Shown here one piece after another: positions 6,615-13,952 of a DNA stretch of 18,547 nt. The notes beneath the pieces were generated by a model. That model was not told where the DNA came from. It did no database searches and was given only the letters and a program-made list of their open reading frames with translations. Each line of letters starts with the position of its first letter. Positions within the stretch are counted from its first letter, which is position 1. Position numbers and translations under genes: made by a program. Source of the DNA: Flemingiibacterium sp045579105 (GTDB lineage Bacteria > Bacillota > Clostridia > Oscillospirales > CAG-272); the NCBI GenBank assembly GCA_045579105.1, contig JAZNLM010000093.1, positions 1 to 18,547 of the forward strand, in the 5' to 3' direction.

Positions 6615-7739
6615 TTATTCTCCAATCTTTTTTATGTACGAGCGTCTGCGTTTGTGCTGCCGTGCATCAAAATATTTCCACTGAGCCTGTACCGCGGTGT
6701 TCGTTTCAAGGTTAAGGTTTGTTTCGCACCTGCGAACCTTGCCCTTTTCAAGTACGTCGAGCATACCGTTAAGTATCACGGCGTTTATGCCTGCGTTCTG
6801 ATATTCAGGGCGTATAGCCACAAGCCCGAGGTCTATCACCTTGGGATTTCTGACAGCAGAGAGTATTTTAACAAGCGTCGCAGGCGTAAGTCGCCCGCCG
6901 CTTTTTTTTACTGCATCGCCAATACTCGGGAAGCAAAGTCCAAATCCCACAACTCTCTCGTTTTCGTCGCAGATAAACACCGCGAACTCCTTGTTGACGA
7001 TAAGCATAAACTGCTTAATAAGCTCGTCCTGCACCGTTTTAGATATCGGTACAGTGCCGTAAAGCTCACGGTAACAAACATCAAGACAGTCAAAAAAACC
7101 GTCGCGGTATTTTTCGATATACTTACGTTTAGGAAGACTCGTGTCCGCTACGTGAAGCTTATGAAGCTCCATTGTACGTTTTGCCACACGCGCAAGCATC
7201 TCGTTGCGCCGCTCGGGCATTTTAAGCTCGTATTCGACCCAGTCCACGTCTTTTTTAAATCCAGCGTTTTCAATAAGCTTTCCGTAGTATTCGTAGTTAT
7301 ACTGCTCCTCGAAGGTGGAGTTCTCGTCAAAGCCCTCGACAAGCAAGCCCTCACGGTCGAGGTCGCTGTAACCGAGCGGTCCGCAAAGCTCCGTCATACC
7401 TTTTCCCTTGCCCCACGCCTCAACTGCAGCAAAGAGTGCATCTGACACCTCGGTGTCGTCTATGCTGTCAAAGCGAGTGAACCGAACCTGCGCAGTTCCG
7501 TGAATATCGTTGTACTGCTTCTGTATAAGCCCCTGTATCCTACCGACAACTTTGCCGTCACGCTCGGCGAGGTAAAACACCGCATCCGCGTTTTCGGTGA
7601 TGCCGCCCGAGCGCAGAAGCTTTTTTTCATCGGAATACAGCGGCGGCACGAAGTACAGGCAATCCTTATACATTCGAAGTGGGAATTCGATAAATTCTTT
7701 GATATCCCGTGCGGTCTCTACTTTTCTTATTTCGACCAT
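6615..7739 (-). CDS. GNAT-superfamily acyltransferase-like protein with two GNAT-like halves
   Basis: A protein of 374 residues from the ATG at 7739. The longer in-frame reading from 7802 would overlap the upstream gene and has no good site, whereas 7739 has AGAGGTG just upstream and lies two bases after the DegV stop. It starts with a conserved block, DIKEFIEFPLRMYKD...FVPPL, followed by FYLAERDGKVVGRI (a GNAT beta-strand pattern) and CGPLGYSDLDREGLLVEGF. The second half repeats the pattern: FICDENERVVGFGLCFPS, then LGLVAIRPEYQNAGINAVIL (the acyl-donor-binding type strand and loop) and ETNLNLETNTAV. It resembles a widespread, poorly characterised family of about 370-380 residues. Lying between a FakB-like protein and an ACP, it may use acyl-ACP or acyl-CoA as donor. 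The acceptor is unknown; a role in lipid or peptide acylation is inference. Confidence 0.75.
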   Translation of the reverse strand: MVEIRKVETARDIKEFIEFPLRMYKDCLYFVPPLYSDEKKLLRSGGITENADAVFYLAERDGKVVGRIQGLIQKQYNDIHGTAQVRFTRFDSIDDTEVSDALFAAVEAWGKGKGMTELCGPLGYSDLDREGLLVEGFDENSTFEEQYNYEYYGKLIENAGFKKDVDWVEYELKMPERRNEMLARVAKRTMELHKLHVADTSLPKRKYIEKYRDGFFDCLDVCYRELYGTVPISKTVQDELIKQFMLIVNKEFAVFICDENERVVGFGLCFPSIGDAVKKSGGRLTPATLVKILSAVRNPKVIDLGLVAIRPEYQNAGINAVILNGMLDVLEKGKVRRCETNLNLETNTAVQAQWKYFDARQHKRRRSYIKKIGE

Positions 7740-7741
7740 TA

Positions 7742-8644
7742 TCACACCTCTAAACACTCGTCCTCGCGGCGGATAAACGCAAGTCCGTATCCAGCAAGCC
7801 ACGGACCGTTATGTGAGCCGCTGACAGGCGACATAATAACTGCTTCGTGATTTGTCTGTATACCAAACTTCGGCTCTATTTCCTTTAATGATTCAAGCAC
7901 CGACGGGCCCGTGTAAATGTGCCAGAGAAGATAATCCTCGGGCGAACGGTCACCTATCTTTTCCTTTAAAATCTCGCAGGTTCGTGCAAGTGCCTTTTTC
8001 TGCGTGCGAACGCTTTCAAGCGGCACAATCTCTCCCTCGGGCGAAAAATTGATAACGGGGCAAATATTAAGCATTTGTCCCATAAACGCCTTGCCACCCT
8101 TGAGTCTACCATTATAGATAAGATAGTCCAGCTTCCCGTCGACACCAATAAATAGCTGGCGCTTCATCATCCATGCGAGTTCCTTCATAATCTCAGCGCT
8201 CGACATGCCGCGCTCTGCAAACTCTGCCGCTTTTATAGCAAGAAGTCCCTCGCCAAAGCAAGTCAGCCTCGTGTCGATAACCCTTATCTTTAGTCTGTCC
8301 TCATATTCCCTGGCGATAAGACAAATCTTGTTATACGTACCGCCAAGAGCAGCAGATAGCGTGAATACCATCGCCTCGTCATAGCCTTCGTCTATAGCCT
8401 TTTCGAATACTGCCTGTATCTCCTCTGTGTCGGGCATACCTGTTGAAGGAAGATTGTTTTTAGGGTCTTTTATTGTTTCTAGCTTTTTATAAAACTCGAC
8501 AGGATCAAGGTCAAGCCCTTCTCTGTATTCCTTCCCCTCAAAAAAAACATGAACGCGAAGAATGTCTATTCCGCGATTATGATATCTCTCGGGCGCATAA
8601 TCGATACAGCCCGTGGACGTGCAAATTATCTTTATTTTAGACAT
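7742..8644 (-). CDS. DegV family fatty-acid-binding protein (FakB-like)
   Basis: A 300-residue protein of the DegV fold. It has the N-terminal ICTSTGCID strand, the LPSTGMPD segment (65-72) that corresponds to the family's T-S-x-P loop, the fatty-acid carboxylate loop TLSAALGGTYN (95-105), VIDTRLTCFGEG, the DYLIYNGRLKGGKAFMGQMLNICPVI core, and SGSHNGPW (275-282), in which His278 matches the His of the family's G-T-H-x-G-P motif. DegV/FakB proteins hold a fatty acid and present its carboxyl group to the kinase FakA. That job fits the operon, which also has fakA and plsX. AAGGAG precedes the start. Most DegV proteins are about 280 residues, so this is full length. The bound lipid is not predictable. 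Confidence 0.92.
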   Translation of the reverse strand: MSKIKIICTSTGCIDYAPERYHNRGIDILRVHVFFEGKEYREGLDLDPVEFYKKLETIKDPKNNLPSTGMPDTEEIQAVFEKAIDEGYDEAMVFTLSAALGGTYNKICLIAREYEDRLKIRVIDTRLTCFGEGLLAIKAAEFAERGMSSAEIMKELAWMMKRQLFIGVDGKLDYLIYNGRLKGGKAFMGQMLNICPVINFSPEGEIVPLESVRTQKKALARTCEILKEKIGDRSPEDYLLWHIYTGPSVLESLKEIEPKFGIQTNHEAVIMSPVSGSHNGPWLAGYGLAFIRREDECLEV

Positions 8645-8655
8645 ATCGGCTCTCC

Positions 8656-9636
8656 TTATATTTTGTTTCTTTCTTTATCGAAAACAGCTTTATTCTGCGA
8701 CATATTCATAAGCATCTCCGCGGTGTTGACTATCGCCTCACCACCTGCATTTCCTCTTATTTTGATAACGGGCTTCTTCGCACCGAGTATGTTTCCGCCG
8801 CCGAGCGAGCCGATATCGTAAATACCCATCAGATGTGCCGCAAGCTTCTTTATCTCGGCGCTGCCCGTGCGGTGCGCGTATTTCATAATATCTGTAATAA
8901 TGCGCGTTGCAGTGCCCTCGGTCACCTTAAGCACTTGATTTCCTGCAAAGCCGTCGCACACAAGCACGTCACACACGCCCGAGAGCGCGTTATTACCCTC
9001 AACGTTCCCTATGAAATCAAGCGAAACGTCCTCGGCTAAAATAACGTGAGTTTCCTTAACGAGTTTGTTTCCCTTGGTAGGCTCCGCGCCGTTTGACAAA
9101 AGACCGACCTTCGGGCTTTCAATCCCGTACATATCCTTCATAAACGCCGACCCGAGCTTTGCGAAATGGTGAAGCATGGCAGGAGTACAGTCTATGGTCG
9201 CACCCGTGTCGACGAGGCAGGTAAACGAGCCGTTTTGTGCAGGAAGCACCGCAGCAAGTACAGGTCGTACACGCTCTGCCCCCGAAAGATACCGCATCGC
9301 GCCAGCGAGGAGCACTCCCGTGTTGCCTGCAGTGATAAGGCCGATGATATCATCTCTCTCGCTAGTGGCAACAAGCGCCTTTATCATAGACGACTCCGTT
9401 TTTTTGAACAGTGCCTCGGCAGGGTTATCGAAATTGGTTATCTCTTCTGCAGCATCGAGAATTTCCACTCTGTCTGCAGGCATACCGAGCTCACCGCACT
9501 TTGTTTTAATCTCCGCCGCATTGCCCACAAGCACAACCTCAAGCTCGGAGAATTTCTCAAGAGCCTTTGCCACGCCGCCTAAAATAACCGCCGAACCGTT
9601 ATCACTGCCTTTTGTATCAATAGCAATTTTTATCAT
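8656..9636 (-). CDS. plsX: Phosphate acyltransferase PlsX
   Basis: A 326-residue PlsX, close to the family's usual 330. It interconverts acyl-ACP plus phosphate with acyl phosphate, the donor for PlsY in phospholipid synthesis and the link between FakAB-made acyl phosphate and ACP. Family blocks seen: GLITAGNTGVLLAGAM, CLVDTGATIDCTP, KVGLLSNGAEPTKGN, FIGNVEGNNAL, VLVCDGFAGNQVLK, and GGGNILGAKKPVIK-like end. The N-terminal motif, usually DAMGGDN, reads DTKGSDN, a noticeable change. It starts 15 nt after fakA; its ribosome binding site overlaps the fakA stop. Being outside a fab gene cluster and next to fakA, it is probably tuned to exogenous fatty acids, and the genome may have another plsX. 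Confidence 0.94.
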   Translation of the reverse strand: MIKIAIDTKGSDNGSAVILGGVAKALEKFSELEVVLVGNAAEIKTKCGELGMPADRVEILDAAEEITNFDNPAEALFKKTESSMIKALVATSERDDIIGLITAGNTGVLLAGAMRYLSGAERVRPVLAAVLPAQNGSFTCLVDTGATIDCTPAMLHHFAKLGSAFMKDMYGIESPKVGLLSNGAEPTKGNKLVKETHVILAEDVSLDFIGNVEGNNALSGVCDVLVCDGFAGNQVLKVTEGTATRIITDIMKYAHRTGSAEIKKLAAHLMGIYDIGSLGGGNILGAKKPVIKIRGNAGGEAIVNTAEMLMNMSQNKAVFDKERNKI

Positions 9637-9651
9637 ATCAGTCCGCCCTTT

Positions 9652-11289
9652 CTACTCAATAGCTATAAGATAGTCGTAAATATCCTGCCCGCCCTCGTAA
9701 ACCACTATTTCACATTCATCGTAAGTTTCTTTGAGCGTTTCCGTGAGTGCCGCGCGTCTTTCTGCCGTAACGTCCCCGCCTACGAACAGCGTGATTATCT
9801 CGGCAAAATCCATGTCTGACGCCTCAAGCATTTTTATGACCGCATCCTCCGCGTTTTCCGTGACAGCCACAACAGTACCGCCGCTTATCGCCATATACTG
9901 TCCGCTCTTTATGGAAAATCCGTCAATGTTCGCGTCGCGTACCGCCGCTGTTATTTCGGCATCGACAACGTCACGTGCCGCGCGGTTTGCACTTGCCACC
10001 AACGCATCTACATCGGTAATACCGGGAGTTATGACGGACAATGCTCCATATCCCTGCGGCAGACTCTTTGCTTCGATAACGTGAACATTTGCACGCTCGT
10101 ATACTTCAGCCGCACCCTTTGCGGCGAGAATGACATTTTTGTTGTTTGGAAGAACTATAATATTTTCAGCATCACAAGCCTCAAACGCCTCAAGAAAATC
10201 CTCAACTGACGGATTTGCACCCTGTCCGCCATCCACTATCCTGTCCGCGCCAATTTGCGTGAACAGCGCCGACATTCCCTCGCCTGTCGTCACAGCGACA
10301 ACGGAAAATTTCCTCTTGGTTTTAGATTTTTTAACCTCTGTACCCGAATGACCGAGGCTCATATTTTCAATTTTTACAGTTAAAAACTCTCCAAACGCCT
10401 GAAGCTGTGCAAGTACCTCGCCCGGTGTGAAGGTATGCACGTGCACCTTTATGATATCGCCTTCTTTATAGGCAACAACACTCTCACCGCCAAGCTTGTC
10501 CAGCACATCAAGGACCGTATCAACATCAAAGCTGTCCGGCTCCACTTTCGCACTCATAAGACGAATAAGCACCTCTGTGCAATAACCGTACTCGAGCACA
10601 CTGTCGCGCGTGAACGTATCTATGTCAATGCTGTGTTTCCCGCGCTCTACCGACACTTCGTAATCAAGTGCCTCGCCGTCAAGCGCTTTGGACATTCCCT
10701 CGGCAATATACAAATATCCCGCCGCGCCCGAGTCCACAACGTCCGCTTCCGCAAGCACGTGAAGGATATCTTTCGTTGCGGCAAGTGATTTTCTCGCCTG
10801 CTCTATATGAAGCCTAAAAAAGTCCTCAACAGTGGATTTTTCGGTCAAATTTGCCTTGGCGTATTCGGTGCTTTCACGAAACACCGTCAGTATAGTGCCT
10901 TCCGTGGGATTCTGCACCGCCGCGTAGGATTTTTCAATACCGCTTCTGTATGCGTTTGCGAGTTGGAGCGCGGTAACGCTGTCGTAACTCATTAAGCCTT
11001 CGTTGATTCCTGCGAATATCTGCGAGAGGATAACACCGGAATTACCGCGTGCCGAAAGCAGTACACCGCGCGAAAAACGACGTGATATTTCGCCAATATT
11101 GCCTGCAGTGTCCTCGCTCGCCTTGGCAATCCCCCCCTCCATTGTAAGGAGCATATTAGTGCCCGTGTCGCCGTCTGCCACAGGAAAGACGTTTAAAGCG
11201 TTAAGTTCATCCCTGTGTGCCGCAAGCATAGCCGCGCCCGAGACAAGCATGCGAGCGTAGCACTTGCCGTCAATCATATGCGTATTCAT
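9652..11289 (-). CDS. fakA: Fatty acid kinase catalytic subunit FakA (DAK2/YloV family)
   Basis: A 545-residue protein, full length for FakA/YloV. The N-terminal DhaL-like kinase domain (about 1-200) has the Mg-ATP motif NVFPVADGDTGTNM (Asp39, Asp41) and SARGNSGVILSQ. A middle domain contains GGESVVAYKEGDIIKVHVHT. The C-terminal domain contains VTTGEGMSALF, GADRIVDGGQGANPS, IIVLPNNKNVI and a final VYEGGQDIYDYLIAIE, all typical. FakA phosphorylates fatty acid held by a DegV/FakB protein to acyl phosphate; a DegV gene and plsX follow in the same operon. I use the ATG at 11289, with AGGAGG five bases upstream; the next Met (residue 5) is too far from that site. The gene is divergent from the aro operon. 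No Asp23-like gene, the commonest upstream partner, is present here. Confidence 0.94.
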   Translation of the reverse strand: MNTHMIDGKCYARMLVSGAAMLAAHRDELNALNVFPVADGDTGTNMLLTMEGGIAKASEDTAGNIGEISRRFSRGVLLSARGNSGVILSQIFAGINEGLMSYDSVTALQLANAYRSGIEKSYAAVQNPTEGTILTVFRESTEYAKANLTEKSTVEDFFRLHIEQARKSLAATKDILHVLAEADVVDSGAAGYLYIAEGMSKALDGEALDYEVSVERGKHSIDIDTFTRDSVLEYGYCTEVLIRLMSAKVEPDSFDVDTVLDVLDKLGGESVVAYKEGDIIKVHVHTFTPGEVLAQLQAFGEFLTVKIENMSLGHSGTEVKKSKTKRKFSVVAVTTGEGMSALFTQIGADRIVDGGQGANPSVEDFLEAFEACDAENIIVLPNNKNVILAAKGAAEVYERANVHVIEAKSLPQGYGALSVITPGITDVDALVASANRAARDVVDAEITAAVRDANIDGFSIKSGQYMAISGGTVVAVTENAEDAVIKMLEASDMDFAEIITLFVGGDVTAERRAALTETLKETYDECEIVVYEGGQDIYDYLIAIE

Positions 11290-11361
11290 ATAGCCCTCCT
11301 CGGCATTCTCAAAATGAAATTATGGTGATACTATATGCAAATTTCTACTTTATTCGACAAA

Positions 11362-11367
11362 ATTATA
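11362..11367 (-). promoter_or_regulatory. Possible -10 box of the fakA operon
   Basis: TATAAT on the minus strand, about 70 bp upstream of the fakA start. No convincing -35 box lies 16-18 bp upstream, so it is tentative. The 170-bp AT-rich stretch 11290-11460 shows no other recognisable element. Confidence 0.3.
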
Positions 11368-11460
11368 CATAACTAAAATAAACTGAAACGAAACAAACAA
11401 CGCAGTGCACAAAACGCAACCATGTTTTCTGAAAATTTCGCACAAAATTTCAAAAAACTA

Positions 11461-11489
11461 TTGACAAACTAAATTATCAGGTGTATAAT
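11461..11489 (+). promoter_or_regulatory. Consensus sigma-A promoter of the aromatic amino acid operon
   Basis: TTGACA (11461-11466), a 17-bp spacer and TATAAT (11484-11489): both hexamers match consensus exactly at ideal spacing. It predicts a start near 11496 and a leader transcript of about 240 nt before aroF, holding a leader peptide and an attenuator. Confidence 0.95.
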
Positions 11490-11521
11490 GTATCACAACA
11501 AATCACGAAGGAGGCAAAGCC

Positions 11522-11602
11522 ATGGCTAACAATAAATTCTTTTATTGCTATTATTACTTTTTTAACATGGGCTGCCCGTCTTTTGTGAAATCCGAAATGT
11601 AA
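11522..11602 (+). CDS. Phe/Tyr leader peptide controlling the aromatic operon
   Basis: A 26-codon ORF, ATG at 11522 and TAA at 11600-11602, with a near-perfect AGGAGG site (11509-11514) seven bases upstream. Residues 6-14 are FFYCYYYFF: eight aromatic residues in nine codons, with another Phe at 21 and no Trp. The tail after the aromatic run is NMGCPSFVKSEM. It lies between a consensus promoter and a hairpin with a T run, in front of the Phe/Tyr biosynthetic genes. This is the standard arrangement of ribosome-mediated attenuation: stalling at Phe or Tyr codons when charged tRNA is scarce should prevent the terminator from forming. The peptide itself most likely has no other function. Evidence is directly visible; the regulatory behaviour is inferred. 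Confidence 0.93.
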   Translation: MANNKFFYCYYYFFNMGCPSFVKSEM

Positions 11603-11620
11603 ACCATAGGTTGCATCGGA
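11591..11620 (+). promoter_or_regulatory. Hairpin around the leader-peptide stop codon
   Basis: TCCGA (11591-11595) pairs with TCGGA (11616-11620), then TG with CA, then AACC (11602-11605) with GGTT (11609-11612) around a 3-nt loop; there are small bulges. It spans the leader stop codon. Its 3' arm ATCGGA (11615-11620) can alternatively pair with TCCGCAT (11640-11646) of the terminator with one bulge. I could not derive an unambiguous antiterminator by eye. Confidence 0.5.
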
Positions 11621-11639
11621 AACAAAAAAACACGGTCAG

Positions 11640-11692
11640 TCCGCATTCGTCGTGCCGTAAAGGCACAAGGAAGTGCGGATTTTTTATTTTTT
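11640..11692 (+). terminator. Attenuator terminator of the aromatic operon
   Basis: A long imperfect hairpin: TCCGCA (11640-11645) pairs with TGCGGA (11674-11679), TTC (11646-11648) with GAA, and GTGCC (11652-11656) with GGCAC (11662-11666) around loop GTAAA. It is followed by TTTTTTATTTTTT (11680-11692). It lies after the leader peptide and 42 bp before aroF, so it must be read through for operon expression. Confidence 0.92.
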
Positions 11693-11734
11693 GGTCATAA
11701 TAAATAGACCTAAGCCAAAACGAGGTACAATAAA

Positions 11735-12763
11735 ATGCAAATGAATTTCCACAGAAAGCTCCCAATTCCAAAAGATGTGAAAGCAGAATACCCACTCACC
11801 GAGCAAATGGAACAGGTTAAGACGGCGCGTGACGAAAGTATTAAAGCCGTATTTGACGGAAGCTCGAATAAGTTTATCCTTGTTATCGGGCCGTGTTCTG
11901 CTGACCACAGCGAGCCGGTACTTGAATATATCTCGAGGCTGCGAAGAATAGAGGAGCAGGTATCCGATAAAATAATCATCATTCCCCGTATCTATACCAA
12001 CAAGCCGAGAACAACGGGACAAGGCTATAAGGGTATGCTTCACCAGCCCGATCCCAATTCCAAACCCGATATGTATAAGGGCATCGTTGCTATTCGCGAG
12101 CTTCATTTGGCAGCTCTGCGTGACTACGGCTTCTCGTGCGCGGATGAAATGCTCTACCCTGAAAATCACCGTTATCTTTCCGACCTGCTTTCTTATGTTG
12201 CAGTTGGAGCACGTTCCGTGGAAAATCAACAGCACCGACTCACCGCAAGCGGTGTCGGAATTCCTGTAGGTATGAAAAACCCGACTGGCGGCGATTTTAA
12301 CGTTATGATGAACTCTATCGTTGCGGCACAGTCAAGCCACACGTTTATCTATCGCGGCTGGGAAGTTACAAGTGAAGGTAACCCCTATGCTCACGCTATT
12401 CTTCGCGGATACGTCGACTACGCAGGAAGAAGCGTATCCAACTACCACTACGAGGACCTTCTCCGAGTCGAAGAACTCTACCAAAAATCCAATCTTACAA
12501 ATCCCTCTATTATCGTGGACACCAATCATAATAATTCCGGCAAAAAATATCTCGAGCAAATTCGTATCGCCAAGGACATCGTCCACAGCCGCAATCAAAA
12601 CGCAGATATCAAGCGCCTTGTAAAGGGACTTATGATTGAAAGCTACCTTGAGGACGGGGCACAGGGCGTTGGCGAGCACGTGTTTGGCAAGTCTATAACA
12701 GATCCTTGCCTCGGTTGGGAAAAAACAGAGCAGTTGATTCTCGATATCGCGGATAAACTTTGA
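11735..12763 (+). CDS. aroF: 3-deoxy-7-phosphoheptulonate (DAHP) synthase, AroF/G/H type
   Basis: The first enzyme of the shikimate pathway: PEP plus erythrose-4-phosphate to DAHP. It has 342 residues, typical of the E. coli-like type I alpha class. Motifs seen are GPCSAD (52-57), KPRTTGQGYKG (90-100), GARSVENQQHR (158-168), MKNPTGGDF with Lys181, VDTNHNNSGK with His265 (metal ligand), and LMIESYLEDG with Glu302. The N-terminal extension of about 45 residues that carries feedback control in this class is present, so Phe or Tyr inhibition is plausible. The ATG at 11735 has GAGGT at 11722-11726. It is the first structural gene after the Phe/Tyr attenuator. The isoform sensitivity (Phe, Tyr) cannot be told by eye; the symbol is a class label. 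Confidence 0.96.
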   Translation: MQMNFHRKLPIPKDVKAEYPLTEQMEQVKTARDESIKAVFDGSSNKFILVIGPCSADHSEPVLEYISRLRRIEEQVSDKIIIIPRIYTNKPRTTGQGYKGMLHQPDPNSKPDMYKGIVAIRELHLAALRDYGFSCADEMLYPENHRYLSDLLSYVAVGARSVENQQHRLTASGVGIPVGMKNPTGGDFNVMMNSIVAAQSSHTFIYRGWEVTSEGNPYAHAILRGYVDYAGRSVSNYHYEDLLRVEELYQKSNLTNPSIIVDTNHNNSGKKYLEQIRIAKDIVHSRNQNADIKRLVKGLMIESYLEDGAQGVGEHVFGKSITDPCLGWEKTEQLILDIADKL

Positions 12764-12781
12764 TAAAAGGAAACGATAAAT

Positions 12782-13870
12782 ATGTCGAACAAATTAGAAC
12801 AAGCAAGAAAAATAATAAATGAAGTTGATTCAGAGATGGCACAGCTTTTCGTAAAGCGAATGAAAGCCGCCGAGATGGTTTATGAGTACAAGAGGGAGTT
12901 TGGACTTCCTATCCTCGACGAAAAGAGAGAGGATGCAGTCATTGAGCGAAATTCTCTGCTTGTTGAAGATGAGGTGCTGAAGGGATATTACATTGATTAT
13001 ATTAAGCACCTGATGAGTGTATCACGCGCTTATCAGTACCGCATGCAAAACGGTCTAAAGGTGGCGTACAGCGGTGTCGAAGGAGCATTTGCACACATAG
13101 CGGCAGGAAGAATCTTCCCCGAATCAACCCGTGTTTCCTACAGCGACTTCAAAGCGGCATATGACTCTGTAGCCAAAGGTGGGAGCGACGTGGCTGTGCT
13201 TCCCATTGAAAACAGCTACGCCGGCGAGGTCGGACAGACTCTTGACCTTATCTTCTCGGGTGGACTTTTCATAAACGGTATTTACGAGCTTGAAATCCAC
13301 CAAAACCTTCTCGGTGTACCCGGCGCTAACGTTGAGGATATAAAAAAGGTAACAAGTCATCCGCAGGCACTCAGTCAGTGTCACGATTATATCAAAATGC
13401 GCGGGTTTCAGGCTGAAGAAGCTAACAATACTGCACTCGCTGCAAAAACGGTTGCCGAGGCAAACGACAAATCGCTCGGCGCTATTGCAAGTATTGAAAC
13501 GGCAGAGATATACGGACTCAAAGTAATCGAAGCGAACATCAACAAAAGCGGTGAAAATACCACACGTTTTGCAGTGCTTTCCAAGGTAAAAGCCGCGTCC
13601 CCGTCACTTACAAGCACCGTTCTGATGTTCACAGTCAAGCACGAAGCAGGTTCTCTTGCAAATGCAATCGGTATTATCGGAAAGTACGGCTACAATATGA
13701 CCGCCCTGCGAAGCAGACCGATGAGAAAACATTCGTGGCAATATTATTTCTATGTGGAAATCGACGGTTCGACCGATAGCGAAAACGGCGCAAAAATGCT
13801 CGAAGAGTTAAACGGTGTATGTGACAAGCTCAAGGTGGCGGGAACATTTGCTCCGCGCACCGAGATATAA
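12782..13870 (+). CDS. pheA: Bifunctional chorismate mutase / prephenate dehydratase (P-protein)
   Basis: A 362-residue fusion that turns chorismate to prephenate and then phenylpyruvate. Residues 1-88 form an AroQ-type chorismate mutase with Arg26, Lys37, the D-x-x-R-E pattern (Asp46, Arg49, Glu50) and Gln85. Residues about 92-270 are prephenate dehydratase, with VAYSGVEGAFAH, LPIENSYAG (140-148), SHPQALSQC (192-200) and the catalytic TTRF (260-263). Residues about 278-357 are an ACT domain (GSLANAIGIIGKYGYNMTALRSRP) expected to bind Phe for feedback inhibition; the common ESRP motif reads RSRP. An AAAGGA site precedes the start. It lies 18 bp after aroF in the same operon, so both transcriptional attenuation and Phe feedback probably act on it. 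Confidence 0.96.
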   Translation: MSNKLEQARKIINEVDSEMAQLFVKRMKAAEMVYEYKREFGLPILDEKREDAVIERNSLLVEDEVLKGYYIDYIKHLMSVSRAYQYRMQNGLKVAYSGVEGAFAHIAAGRIFPESTRVSYSDFKAAYDSVAKGGSDVAVLPIENSYAGEVGQTLDLIFSGGLFINGIYELEIHQNLLGVPGANVEDIKKVTSHPQALSQCHDYIKMRGFQAEEANNTALAAKTVAEANDKSLGAIASIETAEIYGLKVIEANINKSGENTTRFAVLSKVKAASPSLTSTVLMFTVKHEAGSLANAIGIIGKYGYNMTALRSRPMRKHSWQYYFYVEIDGSTDSENGAKMLEELNGVCDKLKVAGTFAPRTEI

Positions 13871-13877
13871 GGATGAA

Positions 13878-13925
13878 TAGCGTGAAAGTTTATCTAGTGT
13901 AACCGAACAATACCTGTTCACGCTA
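13878..13925 (+). promoter_or_regulatory. Inverted repeat in the pheA-aroB gap
   Basis: TAGCGTGAA (13878-13886) and TTCACGCTA (13917-13925) are perfect 9-bp arms around a 30-nt centre that could hold a small inner stem. It begins eight bases after the pheA stop and is followed by ATATTTTGTG, a weak T run. It could be a partial terminator, an RNA processing site or a regulatory RNA fold. This 96-bp gap is the only sizeable one inside the operon. Confidence 0.5.
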
Positions 13926-13936
13926 ATATTTTGTGT

Positions 13937-13952
13937 CGCCGCTGTGGCGGCG
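13937..13952 (+). promoter_or_regulatory. GC-rich hairpin just upstream of the aroB ribosome binding site
   Basis: CGCCGC (13937-13942), loop TGTG, GCGGCG (13947-13952). It ends five bases before the TGGAG site at 13956-13960 and may limit access to the aroB start, or insulate it from upstream transcript decay. Confidence 0.45.

Noticed and set aside
7740..7802. A 21-residue N-terminal extension of the GNAT protein
   Set aside because: It would overlap the end of the DegV gene and begins with a Cys/Arg-rich stretch not expected in the family. ATG 7739 has a good ribosome binding site.
11496..11734. A T-box riboswitch in front of DAHP synthase
   Set aside because: The conserved T-box sequence (AGGGTGG-type with the ACC antiterminator bulge) and stem I are not seen, and the leader is too short. 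The Phe/Tyr-rich ORF explains the region better.
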